From Epiperipatus broadwayi (taxonomy: Eukaryota > Onychophora > Udeonychophora > Euonychophora > Peripatidae): a DNA stretch of 64,000 nucleotides. The DNA lies in contig JAQFVV010012423.1 of NCBI GenBank assembly GCA_028023455.1, positions 6,492,269 to 6,556,268 of the forward strand. The letters run 5' to 3'. The first letter of the stretch is position 1. Every line of letters begins with the position of its first letter. This document shows, piece after piece, positions 35,171-45,200 of the stretch. The notes below the pieces were generated by a model. That model made no database searches and was not told the DNA's origin. It worked only from the letters and a program-made list of their open reading frames with translations. The position numbers and the translations under genes are program-made.

Positions 35171-37268
35171 TGTAACGATATATAAAAATGCCGTTACATT
35201 AATTTGAAATAAAAACTTTTAAGTTCGCAAATAAAAATAAAATCTATTAAAAAAACTAAAAGCTAATATGTTTGTTAAACATATATATATTTGCACAGAT
35301 GCTAAACTTTAAAAATATTTTTTTTATATAAATAAAAAAAGTATTTGAACTCACTTTTTTGATAAAAAAATACAAGATTTAAATATAAAAATATTTTAAT
35401 AAAGAAATAACATAAGTTAAAATAAAAACAGGTATTAATTAATTCCTGTAATCTGTAAATGGAAATGATTGTTTATTAATTGAAAAGCAACCTAGCCTTG
35501 GGCTCTTGTGTAATTAAAAAGTCAGATGAAAATTAGATAAGGAATAAAGAATTAGCTTGTCCGATATAGAAGCAGCAAATAAAGGCCCGGACCATAACGA
35601 AAAAATGGAACAGTGACGTTTTTGTTCATGGAATCCATAGGAGGATTATAAAAAGAGAAATATTCAGTTTCCTGACAGTTTCCAACTTGATTTGGTAAGA
35701 AGAACGACAAGACGCACTTGTCGTTCTCTATCACTTATTTTAAAAATGAAAAGACTGTGATACCAGAATGGATCCAGATAATGCCACCTCCAGAACATTA
35801 TCTTCCAATGGAGATGTTGCGGGAATTAAAAAACAGGAACCTGGACTCTTCTACCGTAAACTATATGAACTGAACAATTGCTAAAATCATAAAATTAATT
35901 AAGAACTTTCATCAAGAGTTGACAAATTAATAAACAAGCCAACTTAAATGTTAAAATGGACTCTTATCTGACTTTTGTAAGTTTTTAGATCAAATTAATA
36001 ATGTTTAAATTTATATATGTTTTGCATTTGATAAACATCATTTCCATTTTTTTTCTTATTATATAAATTATTTAAATGCATGAAATTTAAGTTGGGTATA
36101 GACATTGCATGGATTCGTTAACGGTTAATTGTGTTGCTGTTTCATATTCGATTGGAATATATAGGTCATTGGTGTCATTGCGGCATCTTATGTTGAATGC
36201 TACTGGGCTTCTTGTATTCCCTCTGCAATTGATGTTATCAATGACTTTGTATTTTGATCGGTTACGTTATTCTGGAACGTTTTAACCGTGGAATCTATGC
36301 AGCCGATCTATACTCAACATTATAAAACAAATTTTATAAAATTCATCTGTGCAAACGTATCTAAATGTTAAATTAAGTCGGGTGTGAATGGCTATATAGA
36401 TTTGTAAAGTTATATATATAGTTTAAGGGAGGGTAATCTTAGGTTATTTGTTTCGTAATTAAATTGGGTCAATGGATTAGATGTATTGATGTAATTAGTA
36501 AATGTAGCAGGAGATCCGCTACAGGCAGGATTGCATATATACGCCACACACCTTCTGTTTGCCTATGGATGGGTTTGTAAGTCAGCAAAGGACCGCAGTC
36601 CATTCCTATGGAGTTTTTTGTTTATTGTTCTACTCGCCAACAGATGTAACATTCCTGTTGGTGGAGAGACAATGTCTTCTCTAACTCTACTTACTGTTCA
36701 GATGTACATTCCTGACAATATAGTATTTTGTGTTGTCATATTTTCATGCTACATTGAATACATAAATATATCAGATGGATTGGCGCCTGTTTGACTGTGA
36801 ACTTTTGGCCTAAGGTTAAATAAGGGAAAGAATATTTTCTTCTCAAATGCCGATCTATGTAGTCTATTCATACTCGACTCACTAAATAAATATTAAACTC
36901 ATTATTGTAATCTATTTAAATGTAAAATTAAAAGTTAATATAAAAATCTAAAATGTTAAATTTATTCCTCAAAATTTAAAATGATTCAAAATTTATATGT
37001 GCGTAAATAAATATTTGTTTGTTATTTACTGGCAGTGGCTTTTATTTTTATATATATATTTGAGATACAAATTAATAAGTTATTTATTATCTCTGCGTCT
37101 CCATGAGCTAGTGACTTGGGCTAACGATCTAAATACTTAAATAAAGTGGAATCTTAAGAGCGCGTATCTGCCTACTCTGTAAATTTTTCTAGGTTCAAAT
37201 GCCTAGATGGCGCCCTTGTAGTGAAGATCGCGGTTAGATTCGATCTCACATAGTTTGGATCATTATAA
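35171..37268 (+). repeat. 2.1-kb direct repeat, copy A
   Basis: Runs from TGTAACGATATATAA to GATCATTATAA and matches 39246-41345 over its full length with only a few percent difference by eye. It contains the younger version of the unit at 25.9-27.6 kb, including the GGTAAGAA donor at 35694 and a 38-codon frame from ATG 35769 to TAA 35885. The ends are not LTR-like (no TG...CA) and no terminal inverted repeat is seen, so a local segmental duplication is the simplest reading. Confidence 0.85.
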
Positions 37269-37877
37269 CTGGCTACCCAAGTTGGGCCGATCTTTAATAA
37301 ACACGAGTGCCCTGAGAATTTTAAAAGTGAATCATGCCAGTAACATTTTTTGTTTTTTTCTGAAATAAGTACATTTTTGTACTAACGTAAAGTTATAGCC
37401 AGATGTTTAATGAGCCACGAGTACTTTTGATAATAAATCATGCCCATAATATTTTTTCTGAAATTAGTATAAATATATTTGTTGTATTGACGTGGAGTTA
37501 CAGTTTGAATTTTTGTCTTAAAGGTACTGCCAGTATGAAAAATTGTGCACATGTAAAAATAAATGCGAGGAATAAAACGTAATAAAAAATATAAATCATA
37601 ATTTTTTTCTTAAAAAAGTCTTGTTTAAATTAAAATCTCATCATTCAACTTGCGTAAGTAATAGTTAAAAGTAGAAGAAAAGAAATTTGGAAGGCAGGGG
37701 GCAGAAATTTAGCTGGTAATAGGGAATCAACAGTCAAAATTTTTTAATCATTATATTTGGGTGTAATTACTATTTTGTCTCTTAAAAAAAAAAGTTTTGT
37801 CCTTTTGAAATTTTCATATATAGTCAATTTGTGTAATGTAATTAAGTTAAATAATTTTACTTTTGGGAAATGTATGT
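37269..37877. other. Spacer with diverged tandem repeat
   Basis: Two diverged copies of about 105 bp start at AATCATGCCAGTAACATTTT (37328) and AATCATGCCCATAATATTTT (37436), each followed by TCTGAAAT and a GACGT/AACGT-AGTTA block. No coding potential. Confidence 0.55.
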
Positions 37878-39170
37878 ATACAAGCACAAGTGCGTGTGCG
37901 GCGCAACTGCTCCCAAAAGCTGTAATACAAATACAAATAGCTAACTAAAATATTAAAACAGCTGAGCGCTTTCAAAGGATCTTGCCTTCATAATCATAGC
38001 TTGCTTACGTTTAAATTTATGCAAATATGCTAATTCCATCTTTTGATAGGGAAAAACATGTGTCCTTCCTGTTTATGGCATCGCTGTCGCGAGAGATAAA
38101 TAAAGCCTCTTTGATCTTTCTTTTGAGGTCATGTCTCTCTCTACATACGATGGTAGGATTGTCCGGAATGCACTCATGGTGACTTGTGCACTGGTGCTAA
38201 TAGAAAACTGAATAAGTAGAAGGATCGTTGCGAGCTCTATTGTACGAATACTTGTGTTGTGCCAACCGTGTGGCCAGAGATGCCCTGCTTTCCCCATAAT
38301 ATGTGCCTTTGCAATAGTTATTTGGACAAGCAATATTGTATACTGTATGGGGGGTCTGTAACAGTGGAGTTTGATCTTTGGTATTGTTAATAAGATTGTT
38401 AGAATTTGGAGGGGTTCGAAAACAGAGCTGATATTTGTTGTTAAAGATGGAATGTAGTTTCTTGTGTAAATTGGGTATGTATGGAAGTAATAACCTGGGT
38501 TTATCCTGTGTGGCGTGAGAGTTGAGAGGTTTATTCTGAATGTGTGAGATTTTTTTGTCGATGATGGATTGTCTGAAGCCTAAATTCAGTAGATTATTTC
38601 TATATTCTGCTACATTTGTTTTTGCATCTGCCTCGATTTTACACAACAATCTGTTTCTATGCAAAAAAGATGCTAGACCCGATAATTTATGTGCTGTGGG
38701 TGTGTGAGATTGGGGGTGTGTATGGCATCTGATTTCCAACGGTTTGATGGCCATGCTATAATGGCAGTGGTTATTTTCTCTTTTTATTTTGACATCAAGG
38801 TATTTGACTTGTTGGTGAGCATCTTCAGTTGTGACGTTAACAATTAGTGCTGTGTTGGCTTCTAATTCGGTTTTGAGTGCATTCCAGACAATCCTACCAT
38901 CGTATGTAGAGAGAGACATGACCTCAAAAGAAAGATCAAAGAGGCTTTATTTATCTCTCGCGACAGCGATGCCATAAACAGGAAGGACACGTGTTTTTCC
39001 CTATCAAAAAGATGGAATTAGCATATTTGCATAAATTTAAATGTAAGCAAGCTATGATTATGAAGGCAAGATCCTTTGAAAGCGCTCAGCTGTTTTAATA
39101 TTTTAGTTAGCTATTTGTATTTGTATTACAGCTTTTGGGAGCAGTTGCGCCGCACACGCACTTGTGCTTG
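37878..39170 (-). mobile_element. Penelope-like element 3 with 300-bp inverted ends
   Basis: The left arm (about 37878-38180) is repeated inverted as the right arm (about 38874-39170); for example GGCGCAACTGCTCCCAAAAG against its complement at 39137. Between them the minus strand encodes the end of Penelope-type reverse transcriptase and a GIY-YIG domain. The arms contain the 3' end of the coding region itself, so the same C-terminal codons are present on both strands. The insertion lies between the two 2.1-kb direct repeats and differs in sequence from the other Penelope copies here. Confidence 0.85.
38060..38919 (-). pseudogene. Penelope-like RT thumb plus GIY-YIG endonuclease
   Basis: The main open frame is 38197-38919 (240 residues). 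Residues about 24-60 (VNVTTEDAHQQVKYLDVKIK) match the segment after the reverse transcriptase palm. Residues about 185-225 hold the endonuclease: TVYNIACPNNYCKGTYYGES (GIY as VYNI, YIG as YYGES), followed by ATRLAQHK with the conserved Arg and His. After a stop at 38197-38199 the domain continues in another frame (about 38060-38165) with RHDLKRKIKEALFISRDSDA. The first residues (MSLSTYDGRIVWNALK) come from reading into the inverted right arm antisense, so they are not native protein. The polymerase catalytic motifs are missing, so the copy is dead. It would otherwise drive target-primed insertion. Confidence 0.82.
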
Positions 39171-39245
39171 TAATGTAATTACTAACATTAAGTAAATTCT
39201 TTTTTTTTTTTTAATGTTTTTGTTTTTTGAGGAAGTTTACTGATA

Positions 39246-41345
39246 TGCAACGATATATAAATATGCCATTACATTAATTTGAAATAAAAAAATTTAAGTT
39301 CGTAAATAAAAATAAAATCTATTAAAAAAACTAAAAGCTAAAATGTTTGTTAAACGTATATATATTCGCACAGATGCTAAACTTTAAAAATATTTTTTTT
39401 TTATAAATAAAAAAAGTATTTGAACGTACTTTTTTGATAAAAAAATACAAGATTTAAATATAAAAATATTTTAATAAAGAAATAACATAAGTTAAAATAA
39501 AAACAGGTATTAATTATTTCCTGTAATCTGTAAATGGAAATGATTGTTTATTAATTGAAAAGCAAGCTAGCCTTGGGCTCTTGTGTAATTAAAAAGTCAG
39601 ATGAAAATTAGATAAGGAATAAAGAATTAGCTTGTCCAATATAGAAGCAGCAAATAAAGGCCCGGACCATAATGAAAAAATGGAAGTGACGTTTTTGTTC
39701 GTGGAATCCATAGGAGGATTATAAAAAGAGAAATATTCATTTTCCTGACAGTTTCCAACTTGATTTGGTAAGAAGAACGACAAGACGCACTTGTCGTTCT
39801 CTATCACTTATTTTAAAAATGAAAAGACTGTGATACCAGAATGGATCCAGATAATGCCACCTCCAGAACATTATCTTCCAATGGAGATGTTGCGGGAATT
39901 AAAAAACAGGAACCTGGACTCTTCTACCGTAAACTATATGAACTGAACAATTGTTAAAATCATAAAATTAATTAAGAACTTTCATCAAGAGTTGACAAAT
40001 TAATAAACAAGCCAACTTAAATGTTAAAATGGACTCTTATCTGACTTTTGTAAGTTTTTAGATCAAATTAATAATGTTTAAATTTATATATGTTTTGCAT
40101 TTGATAAACATCATTTCCATTTTTTTTCTTATTATATAAATTATTTAAATGCATGAAATTTAAGTTGGGTATAGACGCTGCATGGATTCGTTAACGGTTA
40201 ATTGTGTTGCTGTTTCATATTCGATTGGAATATATAGGTCATTGGTGTCATTGTGGCATCTTATGTTGAATGCTGCTGGGCTTCTTGTATTCCCTCTGCA
40301 ATTGACGTTATCAATGACTTTGTATTTTGATCGGTTATGTTATTCTGGAACGTTTTAACCGTGGAATCTATGCAGCCGATCTATACTCAACATTATAAAA
40401 GAAATTTTATAAAATTCATCTGTGCGAACATATCTAAATGTTAAATTAAGTCGGGCGTGAATGGCTATATAGATTTGTAAAGTTATATTTATAGTTTAAG
40501 GGAGGGTAATCTTAGGTTATTTGTTTCGTAGTTAAATTGGGTCAATGGATTAGATGTATTGATGTAATTAGTAAATGTAGCAGGAGATCCGCTACAGTTC
40601 AGGATTGCATATATATGCCACACACCTTCTGTTTGCCTATGGATGGGTTTGTAAGTCAGCAAAGGACCGCAGTCCATTCCTATGGAGTTTTTTGTTTATT
40701 GTTCTACTCGCCAACAGATGTAGCATTCCTGTTGGTGGAGAGACAATGTCTTCTCTAACTCTACTTACTGTTCAGATGTACATTCCTGACAATATAGTAT
40801 TTTGTGTTGTCATATTTTCATGCTACATTGAATACATAAATGTATCAGATGGATTGGCGCCTGTTTGTCTGTGAACTTTTGGCCTAAGGTTAAATAAAGG
40901 AAAGAATATTTTCTTCTCAAATGCCAATCTATGTAGTCTATTCATACTCGACTCACTAAATAAATATTAAACTCATTATTGCAATCTATTTAAATGTAAA
41001 ATTAAAAGTTAATATAAAAATCTAAAATGTTAAATTTATTCATCAAAATTTAAAATGATTCAAAATTTATATGTGCGTAAATAAATATTTGTTTGTTATT
41101 TACTGGCAGTGGCTTTTATTTTTTTATATATATTTGAGATACAAATTAATCAAGTTATTTATTATCTCTGCATCTCCATGAGCTAGTGACTTGGGCTAAC
41201 GATCTAAATACTTAAATAAAGTGGAATCTTAAGAGCGTGTATCTGCCTACTCTGTAAATTTTTCTAGGTTCAAATGCCTAGATGGCGCCCTTGTAGTGCA
41301 GATTGCGGTTAGATTCGATCTCCACATAATTTGTATCATTATAAT
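39246..41345 (+). repeat. 2.1-kb direct repeat, copy B
   Basis: Second copy of 35171-37268, from GCAACGATATATAAATATGC to ATCATTATAA. Differences include a loss of 3 bp in AATGGAAGTGACG (copy A has AATGGAACAGTGACG) and scattered substitutions. The GGTAAGAAG donor and the 38-codon frame (ATG near 39841) are retained. Confidence 0.85.
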
Positions 41346-41758
41346 AGTAAATACAAGATGAGAAAATTTCTTTTTTAATACCTTTTTTTTCTTCAGTTGC
41401 TTTAAAACTCAACTATTTTTTTTAAACTTTCACTTCTTACTTTAAACAATCAATAATACAAAATAGTTTGTTAATATTAAATATAAATTAAACTAAAATT
41501 TAAAGTGGTTAATATTTTAGAATAACAATCTAAATAGTTTTTTTTTTAATTTACAAAGCAAAAATTCTGCAACTGTAGTTCAATTTCTCCCAAGATAGCA
41601 AATATTAATTAATTCCATTTGTGAGTTGCTGTAATATTCTTTAACAATCTCTTGTTTTTGAAATTTAAGGTTTAAACATTGTTATTTCATTTCAATTAGA
41701 TTCATTTAAAAATATAGTTAGAAGGGATATGAATCCAGACTTTCAAGCTCAAGGTAAA

Positions 41759-41800
41759 TGATCTCCAATGCTGAACCAGCACTTATCGGTTGGTCCGGAT
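41759..41800 (-). pseudogene. Decayed SINE hammerhead (core lost)
   Basis: The minus strand reads CCAACCGATAA instead of CCAACTGATGA, and the GAAA block with stem III is deleted (GGTTCAGCATTGGAG). Not catalytic. Confidence 0.65.
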
Positions 41801-42198
41801 CATCATCTCCTATACACATATATAATCAGTGCTCAGTTTATATTAAAATAACAAATCTCAAACTTTAATGGACATGCTGCAATCTTGTTCACTCTCCAAC
41901 TCTTCAGCCATCCATATCATTGAAAATCTGATGATGGTATGTTCAAAGCCATTATTTGCCAAATTTTGCTATCATACCTAGGTTGGCTGTAAGTCATTCT
42001 AAGTCCTCATATGTAGGATCTTAAAGCCCATTTAAATACACAGAAGAGGGATGGGCAGAATACAGGATAAATATGTAATATTTAAATACAAATATAGTAT
42101 GGGGATTTGAACCCAGACTTTCAAGCTCCCTTTAATCATTCACTCCATCTTATACCACCGATATACATGACCACATACATTTGAAAAAGATAAATGAT

Positions 42199-42250
42199 CT
42201 CCAATATATGTATTCCATGCAGAACCAGCATTCAGTGGTAGGTCCAGATA
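42199..42250 (-). pseudogene. Decayed SINE hammerhead
   Basis: The minus strand has CACTGAATGCTGGTTC where CTGATGAATGCTGG is expected, and GGAA in place of GAAA. The core is destroyed. Confidence 0.65.
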
Positions 42251-42972
42251 TCATCTCCCACACAAATATATAATCAGTGCTCGGTCTATATTAAGATAGC
42301 AAATCTTCAAACTTTAATAGACATGCTTCGATCTTCTCCACTCTCCAATTATCTTTTTACACATAGAGAGCATACCAATAGCTCAAACAAGCTCGTAATT
42401 AACAAGTGCGGTTATGAGAAAATATTTAAAATCTCTATCGAGAACACTCTTATCTCCAGACCTTGGAGATAAGAATGTTCTGGATAGAGATTTTATCAAA
42501 TAATATACATTTTGATCCGAATATAGCTCAAACAAGCTCGTAATTAACAAGTGCGGTTATGAGAAAATATTTAAAATCTCTATCCAGAACACTCTTATCT
42601 CCAAGGTCTGGATAGAGATTTTAAATATTTTCTCATAACCGCACTTGTTAATTACGAGCTTGTTTGAGCTATTGGTACACTCTCTATGTGCATTTTTGTA
42701 ACTACAAGCTCATTAAAAGTAATGTCACGTTATATATGACTTGCTTTTTTAATTATTATAATTTTACCTTTAAGGTTTTGGCTATGCTGAGGCTATTAGA
42801 ATATGGTAGATCTGAATTTAGTTCAGTCCCATATAGCTATTTAAGTTAGATAGCTGGATTTAAAGACATTTTCATGTCCGAAAAATTCAGAGTTTCTTCT
42901 TAAATATACGTTTGAAATAAGTGCTGGTTTTTTTGAGTTGATATTTTAAGTCTAGTGTCCGAATATTCTAGC

Positions 42973-43016
42973 TCTCCACTGATGTGGGCCATAAGCTCGA
43001 AACCATGGTCTGGAGA
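42973..43016 (+). ncRNA. Hammerhead ribozyme of inner foldback repeat
   Basis: Stem I TCTCCA (42973-42978) pairs perfectly with TGGAGA (43011-43016). Core CTGATGT is at 42979-42985. Stem II GGGC (42986-42989) pairs with GCTC (42995-42998) around loop CATAA. GAAA is at 42999-43002. Stem III ACC pairs with GGT (43002-43004/43007-43009) over AT, or opens to a 2-bp stem with a CATG loop. Predicted cut after C43010 (GTC site). The only deviation is A9 to U. This is the strongest stem I in the window. Confidence 0.75.
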
Positions 43017-43556
43017 TAAGAGTGTTCTGGATAGAGATTTTAAATATTTTCTCATAACCGCACTTGTTAATTACGAGCTTGTTTGAGCTATTGGTACGCT
43101 CTCGATGTGCATTTTTGTAACTACAAGCTCATTAAAAGTAATGTCACATTATATATGACTTGCTTTTTTAATTATTAATTATCTTTTTAACATGTATGTG
43201 GTCATGTGTATCAGTGATATAAAATAGAGTGAATGATTAAAGAGACCATAAAAGTCTGGGTTCAAATCCTCTCCTAGTATTTAAATATTTAGTCTGTATT
43301 CTACATATCCCTCTTTTATGTATTTAAATGGGCTTTAGGTCCTACATATGGTCAGAATGATTTCCAATCAACATGGTTATAATAACAAAAATTGGCAAAT
43401 AAGAGTTTTGAACATACCTTCATCAGATTTTCAATGATATGAATGGCTGAAGATTTGGAGAGTGGAGAATATTAAAGCATGTCTATTAAAGTTTGAAGAT
43501 TTGCTATCTAAATATAAAATGAGCACTGATTGTATACGTGTGTGGAAAATAATGAT

Positions 43557-43605
43557 CCAGATCAACCAATGAGTACTGGTTCAGCATAAAATATGTATAC
43601 TGGAG
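43557..43605 (+). pseudogene. Decayed SINE hammerhead
   Basis: CAACCAATGAGTACTGGTTC and TAAAATATGTATACTGG show that the core CTGATGA became CCAATGA and GAAA became TAAA. Confidence 0.65.
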
Positions 43606-43720
43606 ATCATTTAGCTTTTTCACATGTATGTGATCATGTGTATTGGTTGTATAAGATGGACTGGATAATTAAAGAGACCTTAAAGATCTGGATTCAAATC
43701 CCATCTAATTACATCTAGCT

Positions 43721-44540
43721 TAAAATATATATACTAATATTTAAATATTAAAAATACAGCTTGATCTGATCTATCCAACATCAGGGTAGATTTCAGCAAT
43801 AAGCAGTTTTTTTTTCTTTTCTAGTCAGCCATCATAATGAAAGTTCAATGTAACTTGAATAAAATGAGAATCTAGATTTCAAATTTAAGAAAGATTGACT
43901 TTATATAAGTTTTACTTCTTGTTTTTTTTTTTTTGCAGTACCTCCGATCTTAATTTTAAGACCTTTGATCCTATTTTCCATAGACTTTGACAATCTTGTT
44001 TTTAACAACTTTATTATCTTATATTTTGACTTCCTTATGACCAGATTCTACATGTCATAAGAATTTCAAAAACACTTTCATTATTTAATTGATTGAACTT
44101 GCAAAATACTATAATCATCTCATTGCCTGAATCTTTCCCCCATTTTCACATCACTTATCAAAGCAGGCTTAATCTTTTTTTAATTTAATTATTTAAAATA
44201 TATTTCTTAACTGAATTGTTTTGCAATATATTCCAGACATTCTTTGATAAGAAAAAGTTTCAACCCAAGTTATATAATTTACAAATCTCTCCCAAATTCA
44301 AACACTTTTAACAAACCCATTACATTATTTAATATTGATTCAATATAGTATTTAATAATTAATTCTAACATTTCATTATTACCTATTTTATTTTAAACCA
44401 TTTATTACATTATATATAATAATATTTAAAGACTTCTGAATAGTTATTAGCATTCCTCACAAGGGCTCACTATCACATGGAAGATAACATTGCCAATACT
44501 GAAATGAATTAGGCATTATTCAATTCAATATATATATATA
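43721..44540. other. Intergenic stretch, nothing recognised
   Basis: AT-rich DNA without recognised features. Confidence 0.4.
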
Positions 44541-45200
44541 ATGTGACGGAGCAGTCCGTATCAATCGTCGTTTAAACTAAATAAATAAATAAAACTAACT
44601 TTTAGTTGATCAAATTTAAATCTATAAAGTCATTTAAAAATTATTTAAAAAAGAGTATGTGTATATTCGTTTGTCTTTAAAATATTTTTTTTATTTAGTA
44701 TATAAAGTTGATTTTTAAGATAGTTTTCTGTTACCACTTGTTTTTAATCAATTTAATTAAAAACAAGCAAGTGTGTTGATTACATTCCTGTCTCTTATTT
44801 TAATTCTAGAAGCAGAGATTTAATTTTGTGGTATTGTTTTAGTTTAAAATAATCCTTGGTTGGAATTCCGAAATTAGATTGAGCTGGAAATTGAGATTTA
44901 CCCTGACCTTAGGCATAGAATTCAAAAACAGGACAAGTCTTCGCGGGAAATTGAGTGTGGGTATAAATAACCCTGAAAATTTCAAGGATTATTCTAGAGA
45001 GCCTTGATCAAGCAAATACTCCATCAAAGTGATTGGTTTAGCTTCTTATATTCATTCGGATTAACCTCATTCAACATTCATACCTTTAGCAGTTTGGACA
45101 TTTAATCTCTTTAAAAGCAAAATTTGCAGTTATTAAACCAATTTTGCTTTCTCCAAGATGTCGAAATATGCTACTGTACGTTTTATAACCAACAATATGT
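44541..45200 (+). promoter_or_regulatory. Possible solo LTR or promoter with TATAAATA
   Basis: A GC-richer island beginning TGTGACGGAGCAGTCC after a TA run and containing GGGTATAAATAACC near 44951, downstream of CGCGGGAAATTGAG. This layout (TGT start, internal TATA box, CTTGATC-rich leader) resembles an LTR promoter. No matching end or target duplication was found, so it is a suggestion only. Confidence 0.25.

Larger units (their letters stand above)
41720..43720. mobile_element. Nested foldback: decayed SINEs outside, HHR repeat inside
   Basis: Outer parts: minus-strand copies of the hammerhead SINE at about 41728-41860 and 42095-42320, and plus-strand copies at about 43190-43290 and 43440-43700. 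GGGATTTGAACCC-type heads face outward. Inner part (about 42355-43175): five alternating-orientation pieces of a second repeat with GTTAATTACGAGCTTGTTTG and TGGAGATAAGAGTG. Orientation switches lie at about 42460, 42527 and 42604. Only the last inner copy keeps its upstream sequence with a hammerhead. There is no coding capacity. Confidence 0.8.

Noticed and set aside
35171-41345. The 2.1-kb direct repeats as LTRs of one large retrotransposon
   Set aside because: The ends lack TG...CA, there is no primer site or purine tract next to them, and the sequence between holds a Penelope-like insertion rather than gag/pol. A segmental duplication fits better.
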